A stretch of DNA of 64,000 nt. Origin: Vibrio metoecus (lineage in GTDB: Bacteria > Pseudomonadota > Gammaproteobacteria > Enterobacterales > Vibrionaceae). The stretch covers positions 496,001 to 560,000 of the forward strand of contig NZ_JJMN01000046.1 in the NCBI RefSeq assembly GCF_000696385.1, in the 5' to 3' direction. Shown here piece by piece: positions 20,781 through 29,747 of the stretch. How positions within the stretch are numbered: the first letter of the stretch is position 1; each line of letters begins with the position of its first letter. The position numbers and the translations under genes were made by a program. The notes below the pieces were generated by a model. It worked only from the letters and a program-made list of their open reading frames with translations. It was not told where the DNA came from and did not search any database.

Positions 20781-20830
20781 TTTGTAAAATTCACATTGTA
20801 AAATTTTTGTTGTGAAATTGTAGTCAAAAA
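20781..20830. promoter_or_regulatory. Divergent control region with TTGTAAAATT repeats
   Basis: Between the divergent regulator and the malate synthase G-like gene, TTTGTAAAATT at 20781 and TTGTAAAATT at 20796 are direct repeats 14-15 bp apart, followed by the related TTGTGAAATT at 20810. Three copies at this spacing suggest an operator, most simply for the adjacent XRE protein. This is inference from position and repetition. Confidence 0.45.
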
Positions 20831-20927
20831 TCCGCTAGTCTACCAAGTAAGCGAAGTCACAAATCCGGCGAAAAGATCGCCAGTGCCTTTGCAGAAAAAT
20901 CAATTTGCTCTGGACGAGGGAACAACG

Positions 20928-21506
20928 ATGAACATGCTGACGTTTGATAAAACAGAAATCCAACACCAAAACAAACCCTTTATCGCTGAAGCTGTGTTCG
21001 CCGTAGAAACGGTCGCTGCCAATCAGCAACGTGAGAAACAAATCAAAGCTAAGCAGCTATTGGATAGACTTTTTCCGCTAGAAAATGGTACGCACCAAGA
21101 TGTGACCGCATATGTCATCGATTACAATCACTTGCTGGCTTACTTCCAAGATGGTCGACATAGTGGTTTGAAATACCCTAAGCAATTTGTGGCGTTTAAT
21201 GGTAGCAAAGAGAATCCGAGTCACATTGTGTTTCGTGATGGGCAAGGAAGCCATGTGGAGCTGACATTAGGTTGCCAACGAGGTACAGGGTGCATTGAAT
21301 TGCGCGAAATTGCAGATATTCAATTAGAGACCTGTACTGTGTTGAATCATAGTGATGAACAGATGCAACCGAGTACGATTATTCGCCATTGGGTTAGTTT
21401 GATTAAAGGTGATGAGCAAGGCCGCCCACAGGCACGAATTGAAGAAAAAGAATATACCGCACGCAATGGTGATGAGTATTTCTTGGGTGATTGTTTCGCT
21501 CATTAA
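20928..21506 (+). CDS. Stand-alone malate synthase G domain without catalytic barrel
   Basis: A 192-residue protein. From memory of E. coli GlcB it aligns well to the beta-rich domain inserted in malate synthase G: LFPLENGTHQDVTAYVID, then HSGLKYPKQFVAFNG, SHIVFRDGQGSHVELTL, and at the end RIEEKEYTARNGDEYFLG against GlcB [21 protein letters not shown]. It stops exactly where GlcB enters its catalytic TIM barrel (the RNVGHLMT region), and the GlcB stretch STILDCEDSVAAVD is replaced by CTVLNHSDEQMQP. It therefore cannot make malate from glyoxylate and acetyl-CoA by itself. The start at 20928 follows GAGG; a strong terminator follows. The divergent ScfR-like regulator fits acetate or glyoxylate metabolism. 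A binding or regulatory role is possible. Confidence 0.65.
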   Translation: MNMLTFDKTEIQHQNKPFIAEAVFAVETVAANQQREKQIKAKQLLDRLFPLENGTHQDVTAYVIDYNHLLAYFQDGRHSGLKYPKQFVAFNGSKENPSHIVFRDGQGSHVELTLGCQRGTGCIELREIADIQLETCTVLNHSDEQMQPSTIIRHWVSLIKGDEQGRPQARIEEKEYTARNGDEYFLGDCFAH

Positions 21507-21523
21507 TTGAACCCATAAAACGC

Positions 21524-21560
21524 AAAAAGCCAAGAGTGCAGGTTGTGCTCTTGGCTTTTT
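21524..21560. terminator. Bidirectional terminator
   Basis: AAAAAGCCAAGAG pairs with CTCTTGGCTTTTT around TGCAGGTTGTG, giving a 13-bp stem with T runs on both strands. It separates the convergent malate synthase G-like and diguanylate cyclase genes. Confidence 0.9.
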
Positions 21561-21616
21561 GTATGGGTATGACGCCGTGTATTCTCTGAACAGTTAAAGA
21601 CTCTATATGGGGGCCG

Positions 21617-22636
21617 TTAAATCGGCATCACTCGGTTACGTCCTAGGTTCTTCGCGTCATACAGTAGTGCATCTGCTCTTTCGACTAAGGACTCTAAAGA
21701 ATCGCCATCGACTTTCTCTACAACCCCAAAAGAGGCGGTGATGCTGCCGACAGACTGACCACTTCGTCTATCTTTCACCGTCAGTTTTTCAATTGAACGT
21801 CGCACGGACTCTGCAAATTGTCGTGCGATCCGCATCGATTTACGGGGGGCAATCAGTGCAAACTCTTCTCCGCCATAGCGATAAGCGGTCACACCATCAC
21901 GACACAGACTTTGTAGGCGTTTAGCAATCGCACGAATGATTTGGTCACCAAACAAATGGCCGTAGGTATCGTTGAGGATTTTAAAATGGTCAATATCAAG
22001 CATGATCAAACTGACGGGGTGACCTGCATGGATCAACGTAAACATATCGCCATCGAAGGCTCGTCGATTGTAGAGCCCAGATAAACTGTCAAACAAAGCA
22101 TCTTTTTGAACTTTTGCGAGCTGCTCTTTCAGCAGCGAAATTTCTTGCGTGGCCGCATTCAGTTGATTGTTCAAAAAATTGGTTGAGTGGCGAATATCTT
22201 TAGATTCGCTGACCAGCTGACGGATCACCGTCATCACCTCTTCAATCGAAAGATTATCTTGCTCAACTCGTTCTAACTCTTTGAAGCTTTTATCTATGAT
22301 GTCGGCAAATGAACTAGTGTCGCTGAGAGTGTCTGTCATTGAGCTACTGATTTCGCCTAATAAAACTTCAACATTGGCACGCAATTGATTGATATTTATC
22401 TCAGCTTTTGTCGCAATGTATTGCTGATATAAATGCTCACCCGAGGCGGGGGGGCAAAGACCAAAATTGTTCAGTATGCTGTCCATCTCAGTGTTGAGTT
22501 GTGGATTTGCTTGATCAACATAGGTATACCACAATGCATAATTCGCGGGTGTGGCTGCTACGTGATGCTTCATCATCAACGGAACCGCTTTTTTTAAGTT
22601 AGCAGTGGATTTTTTGAAATCTTCAGTCGTCATCAC
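21617..22636 (-). CDS. Soluble diguanylate cyclase (GGEEF)
   Basis: A 339-residue cytoplasmic protein with no membrane segment. The N-terminal 170 residues are helical, with a coiled-coil stretch before the catalytic domain (LNNQLNAATQEISLLKEQLAKVQ). The GGDEF domain (about 175-335) has DSLSGLYNRRAF, LDIDHFKILNDTYGHLFGDQ and YRYGGEEFALIAP, so it should be active. By position it corresponds to VCA0956, often used as an overexpressed cyclase in V. cholerae work. It is transcribed alone and faces the bidirectional terminator. The MarR-type gene starts divergently about 190 bp away. Confidence 0.92.
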   Translation of the reverse strand: MMTTEDFKKSTANLKKAVPLMMKHHVAATPANYALWYTYVDQANPQLNTEMDSILNNFGLCPPASGEHLYQQYIATKAEININQLRANVEVLLGEISSSMTDTLSDTSSFADIIDKSFKELERVEQDNLSIEEVMTVIRQLVSESKDIRHSTNFLNNQLNAATQEISLLKEQLAKVQKDALFDSLSGLYNRRAFDGDMFTLIHAGHPVSLIMLDIDHFKILNDTYGHLFGDQIIRAIAKRLQSLCRDGVTAYRYGGEEFALIAPRKSMRIARQFAESVRRSIEKLTVKDRRSGQSVGSITASFGVVEKVDGDSLESLVERADALLYDAKNLGRNRVMPI

Positions 22637-22828
22637 TTCATTCGAATATGCAAGATATCTTCATAAACTTAAGATTAGCGGATTTAAGGTAGAAACGCTG
22701 CAAAATTGTTTTGCCTGAACGTTAGGTCACGTTTTTTAAGATATTGATGTGTCGTTAGCCGCTGTAGCCCAATGGTGGTAAGCCTTGAAAGCGGCATGGC
22801 ATCGAACATTAAGACAGGGAAAAGGGCG

Positions 22829-23338
22829 ATGGATGTTGTGGATAAAGTGCAAAGAGAGTGGGCGAGTGAAAACCCTGAATTAAATACTTTACCGATGTCG
22901 GTGATAGATCGGCTATTACGAATTACGAAGCGTGTTGAACGGTTGATGAAGGTTTTTTATCAACAAGCGGGGTTAACGGCTGGAGAGTTTGAAGTATTAA
23001 TGACTTTGCGTAGAGCGGGAGCCCCTTATTGTTTGACCCCTTCAGATTTGCAAGTCAGTTTATTGTTGAGTTCAGGTGCGATGACCAACCGCCTCAATCG
23101 TTTGGAACAAAAAGGCTTACTGACGAGGGGCATGAGTATCTATGACCGGCGTAACGTTGAAGTGACTCTCACCGAGAAAGGGGTATGCCGTGTAGAAGTA
23201 TTACTGTTGGAATACGTGGCTTTGCAAGAACAGTTACTGTCGGGATTTTCTGCCGAGGAGCAAGAGAGTTTATCAAATCAGCTACGAGTGTGGTTGCGGC
23301 ATTATGAGAAATCTTGGCAAGATATATGGCCATTCTAA
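22829..23338 (+). CDS. MarR family transcriptional regulator
   Basis: A 169-residue MarR-type winged-helix regulator: residues 25-60 form the dimer helix (VIDRLLRITKRVERLMKVFYQQ), then the DNA-binding part (CLTPSDLQVSLLLSSGAMTNRLNRLEQKGLLTRG) and the wing (SIYDRRNVEVTLTEKG). I chose ATG 22829 because AAAGGG stands just before it; upstream in-frame ATGs at 22796 and others give a longer tail without family similarity. The ligand is unknown. It diverges from the soluble diguanylate cyclase gene. Confidence 0.88.
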   Translation: MDVVDKVQREWASENPELNTLPMSVIDRLLRITKRVERLMKVFYQQAGLTAGEFEVLMTLRRAGAPYCLTPSDLQVSLLLSSGAMTNRLNRLEQKGLLTRGMSIYDRRNVEVTLTEKGVCRVEVLLLEYVALQEQLLSGFSAEEQESLSNQLRVWLRHYEKSWQDIWPF

Positions 23339-23410
23339 TGCTATCGGCAGCGATCTCTAGGTCGTTTCACGTATACGAGATGCTGCCAAAATTATTGGGT
23401 AAGCAGGGCT

Positions 23411-24331
23411 TTAATGTACTTTTAAACGCTGACTTTCCAGTTTTTTAGCACCACGCAGCATGGCTTCTATCAACTCGGTAGCGTTGAATTTTTCCAGTGC
23501 TTCATGGGCACCAACTTGATGGGCACGGTCAACACAGATTTCACTGGAAAGAGAAGTGTGCAAAATACAATAAGCATGATTGAGCTGTGAGTCATTTTGA
23601 ACTTCAAATGCTAACTCATAGCCATCTAATCCTGGCATCTCAATATCGCTAACGAGAATGTCAATCGCGCGATGCTGTTGAGCCATGTCCCGCATCAGGT
23701 CAATGGCATCACTACCATTTTTGCAAATTTGGTAGGGAATATTGATGCTATCTAAAGCGTCGGAGAGCTGCTTACGCGCAATCGAGGAGTCATCCACCAA
23801 TAAAATATGCAAGGGTTTCAGGCGCTCTCGCTCAATATCTGTCAGCATGGGTACTTTAGACGATTCATACTGCGGATAAATCTTAGAAAGCAGTAATTCA
23901 ACGTCGAGCAGCTGCACAATCTTATCTTGATAGCGAGTGATGCCAGTAACAAAAACATCATGCCCTGCAGTGGACGGTGACGATTCGATGTGGCGCCAAT
24001 CGCACTCGATTATTTTCTCAATCGTACGCACCATAAAGGCCACCACAGTGCGCAGGCAATCGGTGACAATCAGGTAGCATTTTTGATACTCACTCGGTTG
24101 TATCGGACGAAAACCAATCGCAGCCGCCATATCGATTACCGGAACCGTCAAATTACGTATCGTGACGGTACCGATGACATGGTGATGCGAGTAAGGGATT
24201 TGAGTCATTGGTTTATAAGTGACAATTTCCCGGACTTTTAGTGTGCCAATAGCGAAAAGTTGCTGCTGGGCACTGAGTGTGAACATCAACATTCCTTGTG
24301 ATTGGTTCGCTTTACTGACGACTTTAGCCAT
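23411..24331 (-). CDS. cheV: Chemotaxis coupling protein CheV
   Basis: A 306-residue fusion of a CheW-like coupling domain (residues 10-160, with FAIGTLKVREIVTYKPMTQI and HHVIGTVTIRNLTVPVID) and a response-regulator receiver (about 172-295) with the phosphorylatable Asp in ILVSDIEMPGLDGYE. CheV couples receptors to CheA and tunes signalling by phosphorylation. By position it is VCA0954. The start (ATG at 24331) precedes a CheV-typical N-terminus. It is transcribed alone, divergent from ppiC. Confidence 0.92.
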   Translation of the reverse strand: MAKVVSKANQSQGMLMFTLSAQQQLFAIGTLKVREIVTYKPMTQIPYSHHHVIGTVTIRNLTVPVIDMAAAIGFRPIQPSEYQKCYLIVTDCLRTVVAFMVRTIEKIIECDWRHIESSPSTAGHDVFVTGITRYQDKIVQLLDVELLLSKIYPQYESSKVPMLTDIERERLKPLHILLVDDSSIARKQLSDALDSINIPYQICKNGSDAIDLMRDMAQQHRAIDILVSDIEMPGLDGYELAFEVQNDSQLNHAYCILHTSLSSEICVDRAHQVGAHEALEKFNATELIEAMLRGAKKLESQRLKVH

Positions 24332-24504
24332 AATGTTTTCTTTATCTGATCTAACTCTTACTTATACTAACCGAAATTACCGTATCAGCAACGGAATGGC
24401 TTGAATTTAGCCGATAATCAGCAGATTTGTTTTGATCTCAGCCATGCGTTTACATTTATTGTTGTTCGGGTACACTACGCGGCTCGATAAAACAGGGGAA
24501 AAAT

Positions 24505-24783
24505 ATGGCACGTACCGCGGCAGCTTTGCATATTCTGGTAAAACATAAAGAGCAAGCAGACGATATTTTAGCTCAATTGAAAAAAGGTGCTAAGTTTCAC
24601 GTTTTAGCCAAAAAATACTCGCTTTGTCCTTCTGGTAAAAAAGGCGGAGACTTGGGTGAGTTTCGTCAGGGGCAGATGGTTCCTGCGTTTGATAAAGCCT
24701 GTTTTCAAGGCGAAGTTTTGACGCCCCAGTTAGTCAAAACCAAATTTGGTTGGCATGTCGTGAAGGTGTTGTACCGCACGTAA
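24505..24783 (+). CDS. ppiC: Parvulin-type peptidyl-prolyl isomerase C
   Basis: A 92-residue single-domain parvulin: [57 protein letters not shown] and a terminal [13 protein letters not shown]. It catalyses cis-trans isomerisation of peptidyl-proline bonds and, lacking a signal peptide, works in the cytoplasm. Length and motif order match E. coli PpiC. A GGGGAAAA lies before the ATG. A short GC-rich palindrome (CCCCAACGTTTGGGG) follows at 24799-24813 without a T tract. Confidence 0.95.
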   Translation: MARTAAALHILVKHKEQADDILAQLKKGAKFHVLAKKYSLCPSGKKGGDLGEFRQGQMVPAFDKACFQGEVLTPQLVKTKFGWHVVKVLYRT

Positions 24784-25740
24784 ATCAAATGGTGCTATCC
24801 CCAACGTTTGGGGCTCCTCGAACGGTGTATTGTTTTGACCTTTCCGACATTGAAAATCCGGACTACCCAAGTAGACCGGATTATGAACTGCGTTATTAAG
24901 TTATCCCATTAAAAAACGATCCGTCTATCCGCGGTTTGTGTCATCGCTTCAGGTTTGTCGTACAGATCGTGATGGTTCATACTTTCGGGAATAAACCAAT
25001 GCTTTGTCTTGAAAGCGGCTATTAATGGTTATAAGGCAGCTTATCTCTCAATATACACCCAGAGAGATTGGTCAAATTGTCTGAATATTATTTCATCACT
25101 TATTCCCAATATTACCGTTATTATACCCGTCGATTACAGGCTTAAATTAAAGTCAGTAATATAACAAGAGGTTTAAAAATTCGTGAACGCTGAGTCAGCT
25201 ATTCTATTTATTGAAAATAGGATGCATGGATGAAGATCTGAAAATGGATAACTTGAATAATAAATGAATGCTTGATTTAGGCGAATGCTTCTACAACACA
25301 GTCACAGATTAATGGCTCATAATTCAGGAGAGGTATAAGTAAAAAGAACTAGATTATGCTCTCAAATTAACTTGAAACAAGATTGTCATTGTAAAGACAT
25401 AGGACTATGTCTTTCATCTTATTGAGGCTAATTAAACCTTCTTTCGAAAGCGACTTGTAACATATCCGGTGCTTATAGAACGGAACAGAAACAGATAAAT
25501 ACGAATTTTGATGCACATATTTTTAACAATTCATTAGGAAACTAATTTTATATATCAATAAGATGTGTGTATTGCTGTCTGATATTCTTAATATTGAGAT
25601 TTCATCTTAAGCTCATGAATTGCACAGATTAATTTTATGATTGAAACCGGTTCATCGGTTGTCTTAATTTCTGAACATTGACTTCCCTTTTCTTAACGTT
25701 AGTTTTAATCATGTTCGCTTGATGTGTTAGGAGGGGTGAA
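24784..25740. promoter_or_regulatory. Long AT-rich region upstream of vpsT
   Basis: About 950 bp without any supported ORF. It is strikingly AT-rich from about 25050 onward, consistent with H-NS silencing known for vps genes. TTATATATCAATAA at 25548-25561 reads on the other strand TTATTGATATATAA, close to the first half of the HapR consensus TTATTGATTTTTAA; CTATTTATTGAAAATAG at about 25201 is a second, weaker candidate. HapR is known to repress vpsT directly. I cannot place VpsR or AphA sites with confidence. Confidence 0.55.
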
Positions 25741-26415
25741 ATGAAAGATGGGAACAAACTAAACGTTAGATTGCTTTCTGATGTTTGTATGCAATCCAGA
25801 TTATTGAAAGAAGCGTTAGAGTCCAAACTTCCCGTGGTGCTGGAAATCACACCATTTTCTGAGTTGTGGCTGGAAGAAAACAAACCAGAAAGCCGTAATA
25901 TCCAGATGTTGTTGATTGATTATTCCAGAATTTCGGATGATGTTTTGACGGATTACAGCTCGTTTAAACATATCAGTTGTCCAGAGGCGAAAGAGGTGAT
26001 TATTAATTGTCCTTCGGAGATTGAACACAAACAGCTTTTCAAATGGAATAATCTTGCGGGTGTCTTTTATCTTGATGATGAGATGGATACGCTTATCAAA
26101 GGTATGAGTAAAATTTTGCAGGATGAAATGTGGCTCACACGGAAGTTAGCGCAAGAATATATCCTTCATTATCGTGCAGGTAACTCGGTCGTTACTTCGC
26201 AAATGTATGCTAAATTGACTAAAAGAGAGCAGCAAATCATTAAACTGCTCGGTAGTGGTGCGTCAAATATTGAAATCGCGGACAAGCTTTTTGTAAGTGA
26301 AAATACAGTAAAAACGCATCTACATAATGTATTTAAGAAAATTAATGCCAAAAACCGTTTGCAGGCACTGATTTGGGCGAAAAACAACATCGGTATTGAG
26401 GAAGTTAATTCTTAA
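25741..26415 (+). CDS. vpsT: Biofilm master regulator VpsT
   Basis: A 224-residue LuxR/FixJ/CsgD-type regulator. The N-terminal receiver-like domain lacks a normal phosphorylation pocket. The C-terminal HTH_LuxR domain is at about residues 155-215 (LTKREQQIIKLLGSGASNIE, VSENTVKTHLHNVFKK). The c-di-GMP-binding W-[FLM]-[TS]-R motif is present as W131-L-T-R134, so ligand-driven dimerisation should be intact. VpsT activates vps polysaccharide and matrix genes and represses motility. A strong AGGAGGGG precedes the ATG. It is surrounded by c-di-GMP enzymes but is monocistronic. Confidence 0.96.
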   Translation: MKDGNKLNVRLLSDVCMQSRLLKEALESKLPVVLEITPFSELWLEENKPESRNIQMLLIDYSRISDDVLTDYSSFKHISCPEAKEVIINCPSEIEHKQLFKWNNLAGVFYLDDEMDTLIKGMSKILQDEMWLTRKLAQEYILHYRAGNSVVTSQMYAKLTKREQQIIKLLGSGASNIEIADKLFVSENTVKTHLHNVFKKINAKNRLQALIWAKNNIGIEEVNS

Positions 26416-26458
26416 TCTGTTTCGCCCTTTCCTATTTACAACGCTGAGAAAAACTATC

Positions 26459-26492
26459 AAGAAGGCCGCTATGCACGGCCTTCTTTGTTTTT
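26459..26492. terminator. Terminator between vpsT and the YbjQ-like gene
   Basis: AAGAAGGCCG and CGGCCTTCTT form a ten-base stem around CTATGCA, with TTTGTTTTT following on the plus strand. It separates convergent genes. Confidence 0.88.
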
Positions 26493-26507
26493 ATCTGAGT
26501 CTACGCT

Positions 26508-26828
26508 CTACTCAACAACGACAGCCGTGCCACTGATGGATACCATCAACATGCCATTGGTTTTACCGAAAGTTTCATAGTCTAAATCAATACCGACCAC
26601 GGCATTGGCTCCTAATGCTGCGGCTTGCTGTTGCAACTCTTCTAGGGCTAGGCTACGGGCTTTTTCTAATTCGCGCTCATACGTTCCTGAACGGCCACCC
26701 ACGATATCTCGGATCCCTGCAAACAGGTCTTTAAAAATGTTGGCCCCGAGGATAGCTTCACCCGCAATCACTCCGCAGTAACGGACAATACGCTTACCTT
26801 CAACGTTTGGCGTAGTTGTAACAATCAT
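26508..26828 (-). CDS. YbjQ/UPF0145 family protein
   Basis: A 106-residue soluble protein of the YbjQ family (called putative heavy-metal binding). Family features: [54 protein letters not shown] and [18 protein letters not shown]. Members form pentameric rings; the function is not settled. The start at 26828 follows AAAGGAAAG; a longer frame to 26888 has no family match. It is monocistronic. Confidence 0.9.
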   Translation of the reverse strand: MIVTTTPNVEGKRIVRYCGVIAGEAILGANIFKDLFAGIRDIVGGRSGTYERELEKARSLALEELQQQAAALGANAVVGIDLDYETFGKTNGMLMVSISGTAVVVE

Positions 26829-27002
26829 GTTCTTTCCTTTATTCGATGAGATGCTTGTTGGATTATGAGGCCGCAAAGAAGTTCCCAATCAGGTTTGGAG
26901 TCTCTCCATCAGGAATATTGATCTTGGAGATTAATAACTCGAATTGCTGAGAGTGATTAAGCCAGATATAACGCGCATCTTATTGTTCATGTAGTGAGAA
27001 TC

Positions 27003-27611
27003 ATGGCGTTAGATGGATTAATGGATGCAATTGCAGACCGAGGTTGGTATGTGTGGGAGGATTTTTTGAACCCACAAGAAGTGCAAGCTCTACGAGAGTG
27101 TGTCCCTGAGCATTGGAAACGGGCGCGCATCGGCAGAAACGACGAAACCCAACGCGCAACGGAGATTCGCAGTGACAAAATTCAGTGGTTAGACGTTTCG
27201 ATGGGGCAACCTATCCAAGATTACTTAGAACGTATGGAGCAGATTCGGCGGGAAGTGAATCGCCATTTCTTTTTGGGGTTGTTTGAGTACGAGGCACACT
27301 TCGCTAAATATGAGGCGGGTGATTTCTATCTTAAGCATCTCGATTCGTTTCGAGGCAACGAAAACCGCAAACTGACGACGGTATTTTACCTCAATGAACA
27401 GTGGACGCCCGCCGATGGCGGTGAACTAAAAATCTACGATTTGCAGGACAACTGGATTGATACGTTAGCGCCCGTTGCGGGGCGTTTGGTGGTGTTTCTT
27501 TCTGAACGTTTTCCTCATGAAGTGCTTGAAGCTCACGCCGACCGTGTAAGTATCGCGGGCTGGTTTCGAACCAATGGGGTAAGTGGCAATAAATTAGATA
27601 TTGCTAGTTAA
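27003..27611 (+). CDS. 2-oxoglutarate/Fe(II)-dependent oxygenase, prolyl-4-hydroxylase type
   Basis: A 202-residue SM-20/P4H-like oxygenase. The iron-binding triad is visible as the His and Asp of YLKHLDSFRG (about residues 115-118) and the His of SERFPHEVL (about 170), and the 2-oxoglutarate Arg in RVSIAGWFRTN. Bacterial relatives hydroxylate proline or other protein side chains, for example in translation factors; the substrate here is unknown. I use the ATG at 27003 (MALDGLMDAI); a GTG three codons earlier is possible and neither start has a strong ribosome site. Confidence 0.85.
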   Translation: MALDGLMDAIADRGWYVWEDFLNPQEVQALRECVPEHWKRARIGRNDETQRATEIRSDKIQWLDVSMGQPIQDYLERMEQIRREVNRHFFLGLFEYEAHFAKYEAGDFYLKHLDSFRGNENRKLTTVFYLNEQWTPADGGELKIYDLQDNWIDTLAPVAGRLVVFLSERFPHEVLEAHADRVSIAGWFRTNGVSGNKLDIAS

Positions 27612-27665
27612 CTTTATTCGCAAGGCAACGAAGGTCGTGTGTTGCCTTGCGTTAAGTTTGCTTAC

Positions 27666-27908
27666 TCAAAAATGAATCACTGAAAAATGGGGCTGTTCAC
27701 TTAACGCCTCCATGGAGCTTAACTGCCCTGTTTCGAGCAGCCATGTTTCTTCTTCTCCTCGTAGCTCAATGCATTCCTGCTTTTGGCTATTGCGTTGCGT
27801 GTCAGAGGCTACACCGTAATACACCTCACCACTTTTCATTGTTAGTTTGACTGGCAAATGGAACAAACAGGCCAGTTCAATGTAATCGTATTGACTGCAG
27901 CTAACCAT
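27666..27908 (-). CDS. rof: Rof-like Rho-binding antiterminator
   Basis: An 80-residue protein resembling E. coli Rof (YaeO): CSQYDYIELACLFHLPVKLT against the Rof pattern of an acidic N-terminus followed by YDxLELAC and a small Sm-like beta barrel (LKSGEVYYGVASDT, IELRGEEETWLL). Rof binds Rho and inhibits its termination. It is immediately upstream in position but downstream in transcription of speG, with four bases between the stop of speG (27913) and its ATG (27908), so the two are probably cotranscribed. Confidence 0.78.
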   Translation of the reverse strand: MVSCSQYDYIELACLFHLPVKLTMKSGEVYYGVASDTQRNSQKQECIELRGEEETWLLETGQLSSMEALSEQPHFSVIHF

Positions 27909-27912
27909 GTGT

Positions 27913-28434
27913 TTACTCGCTTTTATTTAAGTACTTACTTTGCAGTATATACATCCTCTTAACATCTTGGTAACGACCATTGATGAAAAATTCTTCGACT
28001 AAGTGGCCTTCTTCCACAAATCCACATGCTTCATACAGATGAACGGCTTTAGGGTTCTCGACTGCAACATGCAAATAGATCTTGTGTAGGTTGAGAATGG
28101 TGAATGAGTAATCCAACGCACGATGAATCAATGTACGCGCAAAACCTTTACCTTGATGCTCGGGGGCAATGATGATTTGAAATTCAGCACTGCGGTGGAT
28201 GTAGTTGATTTCAATCAGCTCGACTAAGCCTATCAAGTTTTTGTTGTCATCTTCGACCACAAAGCGCCGTTCAGCGTTGTCGTGAATGTGTTTGTTGTAG
28301 AGCTCTTCAAGTTCATCAAAGGACTCGTAGGGCTCTTCAAACCAATACGACATGATGTTGCGGTTGTTATTGAGATTATGGATGAAGCGTAAGTCGCCTC
28401 GTTCTAATGCTCTGAGCGTTAACTGACTATTCAT
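27913..28434 (-). CDS. speG: Spermidine N1-acetyltransferase
   Basis: A 173-residue GNAT enzyme that acetylates spermidine and spermine with acetyl-CoA. It shows the full SpeG pattern: LTLRALERGDLRFIHNLNNN, SYWFEEPYESFDELEELY, the acetyl-CoA loop IIIAPEHQGKGFARTLI and a C-terminal YLHVAVENPKAVHLYEACGF. The start at 28434 gives exactly the family length; a longer frame to 28500 has no similarity. Several residues differ from the V. cholerae N16961 sequence as I remember it, one reason the species is left open. It is followed directly by rof. Confidence 0.95.
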   Translation of the reverse strand: MNSQLTLRALERGDLRFIHNLNNNRNIMSYWFEEPYESFDELEELYNKHIHDNAERRFVVEDDNKNLIGLVELIEINYIHRSAEFQIIIAPEHQGKGFARTLIHRALDYSFTILNLHKIYLHVAVENPKAVHLYEACGFVEEGHLVEEFFINGRYQDVKRMYILQSKYLNKSE

Positions 28435-28572
28435 GTAATTACCTAACGATGTTTGAGGCTCTCGACGTTTAGACCATAGAGGAAGAGAGGGTTTATTCAC
28501 AAGAGGTATAACATCAATTTATTGCAAAATTAGAAGGTTGAGCGAATTTGGCAAACTTGAGGCAGACAGAAT

Positions 28573-28599
28573 AAAAAAGCCCTCTCACGGTGAGAGGGC
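28573..28599 (-). terminator. Terminator of malK
   Basis: GCCCTCTCAC and GTGAGAGGGC form a ten-base hairpin. Six As precede it on the plus strand, which is a U tract for the minus-strand malK transcript. Confidence 0.9.
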
Positions 28600-28625
28600 T
28601 TAAGTTGCAAGCAAAGGTGAAGTGG

Positions 28626-29747
28626 TTATGCAGGAAGCTCAACGCCTTTTTCTTTGTGCAGGCGGCGGCAAGCACGACCATCACTGTGGAATAGGTGGCA
28701 GCGATGCGCTGGAATACCAATGGTGAGCGTATCGCCGGTTTCGACATCGAGCGTATCGGGCTGGCGGTAGATGACGTCAGAATCCGAGCCTTTCAGGTTC
28801 ATATATACCTGCGTTTCGTTACCCAGTTTTTCAACAATCATCACTTTGCCTTCAATTTTGGCATCGCCATGGTCTGCTTCAACCAGATGTTCAGGACGAA
28901 TGCCGAGTGACATGCGTTCGCCACGCGTCACGGTGGTACCGTCAACAGGGATCCAGAAAGTGGTGCCGTTGGAAAGCTGAACTTGCACGCGCTCCTTTTC
29001 AACCGCTTCGATGAACACACTCATGAAGTTCATCTTAGGCGAACCAATAAATCCGGCTACAAAACGGTTCTGTGGATAGTGGTACAGTTCCAGTGGTTTG
29101 CCAACTTGTGAGACAAAACCGGCATCCAGCACCACAATTTTGTCGGCCATGGTCATGGCTTCCACTTGGTCATGAGTAACGTAAATCATGGTGCAACCCA
29201 GTTTACGTTGCAGTTTGGTAATTTCTGAGCGCATTTGCACGCGCAAAGCAGCATCGAGGTTCGACAGCGGCTCATCGAGTAGGAATACGTTGGGCTGTGA
29301 AACCAGAGTACGACCAATCGCAACACGTTGGCGTTGACCACCGGAAAGTGCTTTGGGTTGTCGATCGAGCAGGTGACTCAGTTGCAGAATTTCTGCTGCA
29401 TGGTCAACCCGTTTTTTAACCTCGCTTTTATCCGCTTTTGAGAGTTTGAGGCCAAACGACATGTTGTCGTACAAATTGAGATGTGGGTAAAGCGCGTAGG
29501 ATTGGAATACCATGCCAACTCCACGTTTGGAAGGTTCCACATCATTCATGCGTTGCTCACCGATGTACAGATCGCCAGACGTAATGTCTTCCAAACCTGC
29601 GATACAGCGCAGCAGAGTCGATTTGCCACAACCAGAAGGACCGACAAATACCACGAATTCGCCTTCTTGAATTTCTAGGTCGACGTTCTTGGAAATCAGC
29701 ACATCGCCATAAGCTTTACATACATTTTTTAACGTGACACTCGCCAT
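28626..29747 (-). CDS. malK: Maltose/maltodextrin ABC transporter ATPase MalK
   Basis: A 373-residue ATPase that powers maltose import with MalEFG and, in enterics, restrains MalT. Walker A (GPSGCGKST, about residue 37), the Q loop, the signature LSGGQRQR (about 135), Walker B ([13 protein letters not shown]) and the switch His (YVTHDQ) are all present. The C-terminal regulatory domain (about 240-370) is complete ([15 protein letters not shown]). It diverges from malEFG across a control region of about 670 bp and ends in a strong terminator. Confidence 0.97.
   Translation of the reverse strand: MASVTLKNVCKAYGDVLISKNVDLEIQEGEFVVFVGPSGCGKSTLLRCIAGLEDITSGDLYIGEQRMNDVEPSKRGVGMVFQSYALYPHLNLYDNMSFGLKLSKADKSEVKKRVDHAAEILQLSHLLDRQPKALSGGQRQRVAIGRTLVSQPNVFLLDEPLSNLDAALRVQMRSEITKLQRKLGCTMIYVTHDQVEAMTMADKIVVLDAGFVSQVGKPLELYHYPQNRFVAGFIGSPKMNFMSVFIEAVEKERVQVQLSNGTTFWIPVDGTTVTRGERMSLGIRPEHLVEADHGDAKIEGKVMIVEKLGNETQVYMNLKGSDSDVIYRQPDTLDVETGDTLTIGIPAHRCHLFHSDGRACRRLHKEKGVELPA

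Noticed and set aside
24799..24813. CCCCAACGTTTGGGG as terminator of ppiC
   Set aside because: It is a near-perfect palindrome but is not followed by a T tract on either strand.
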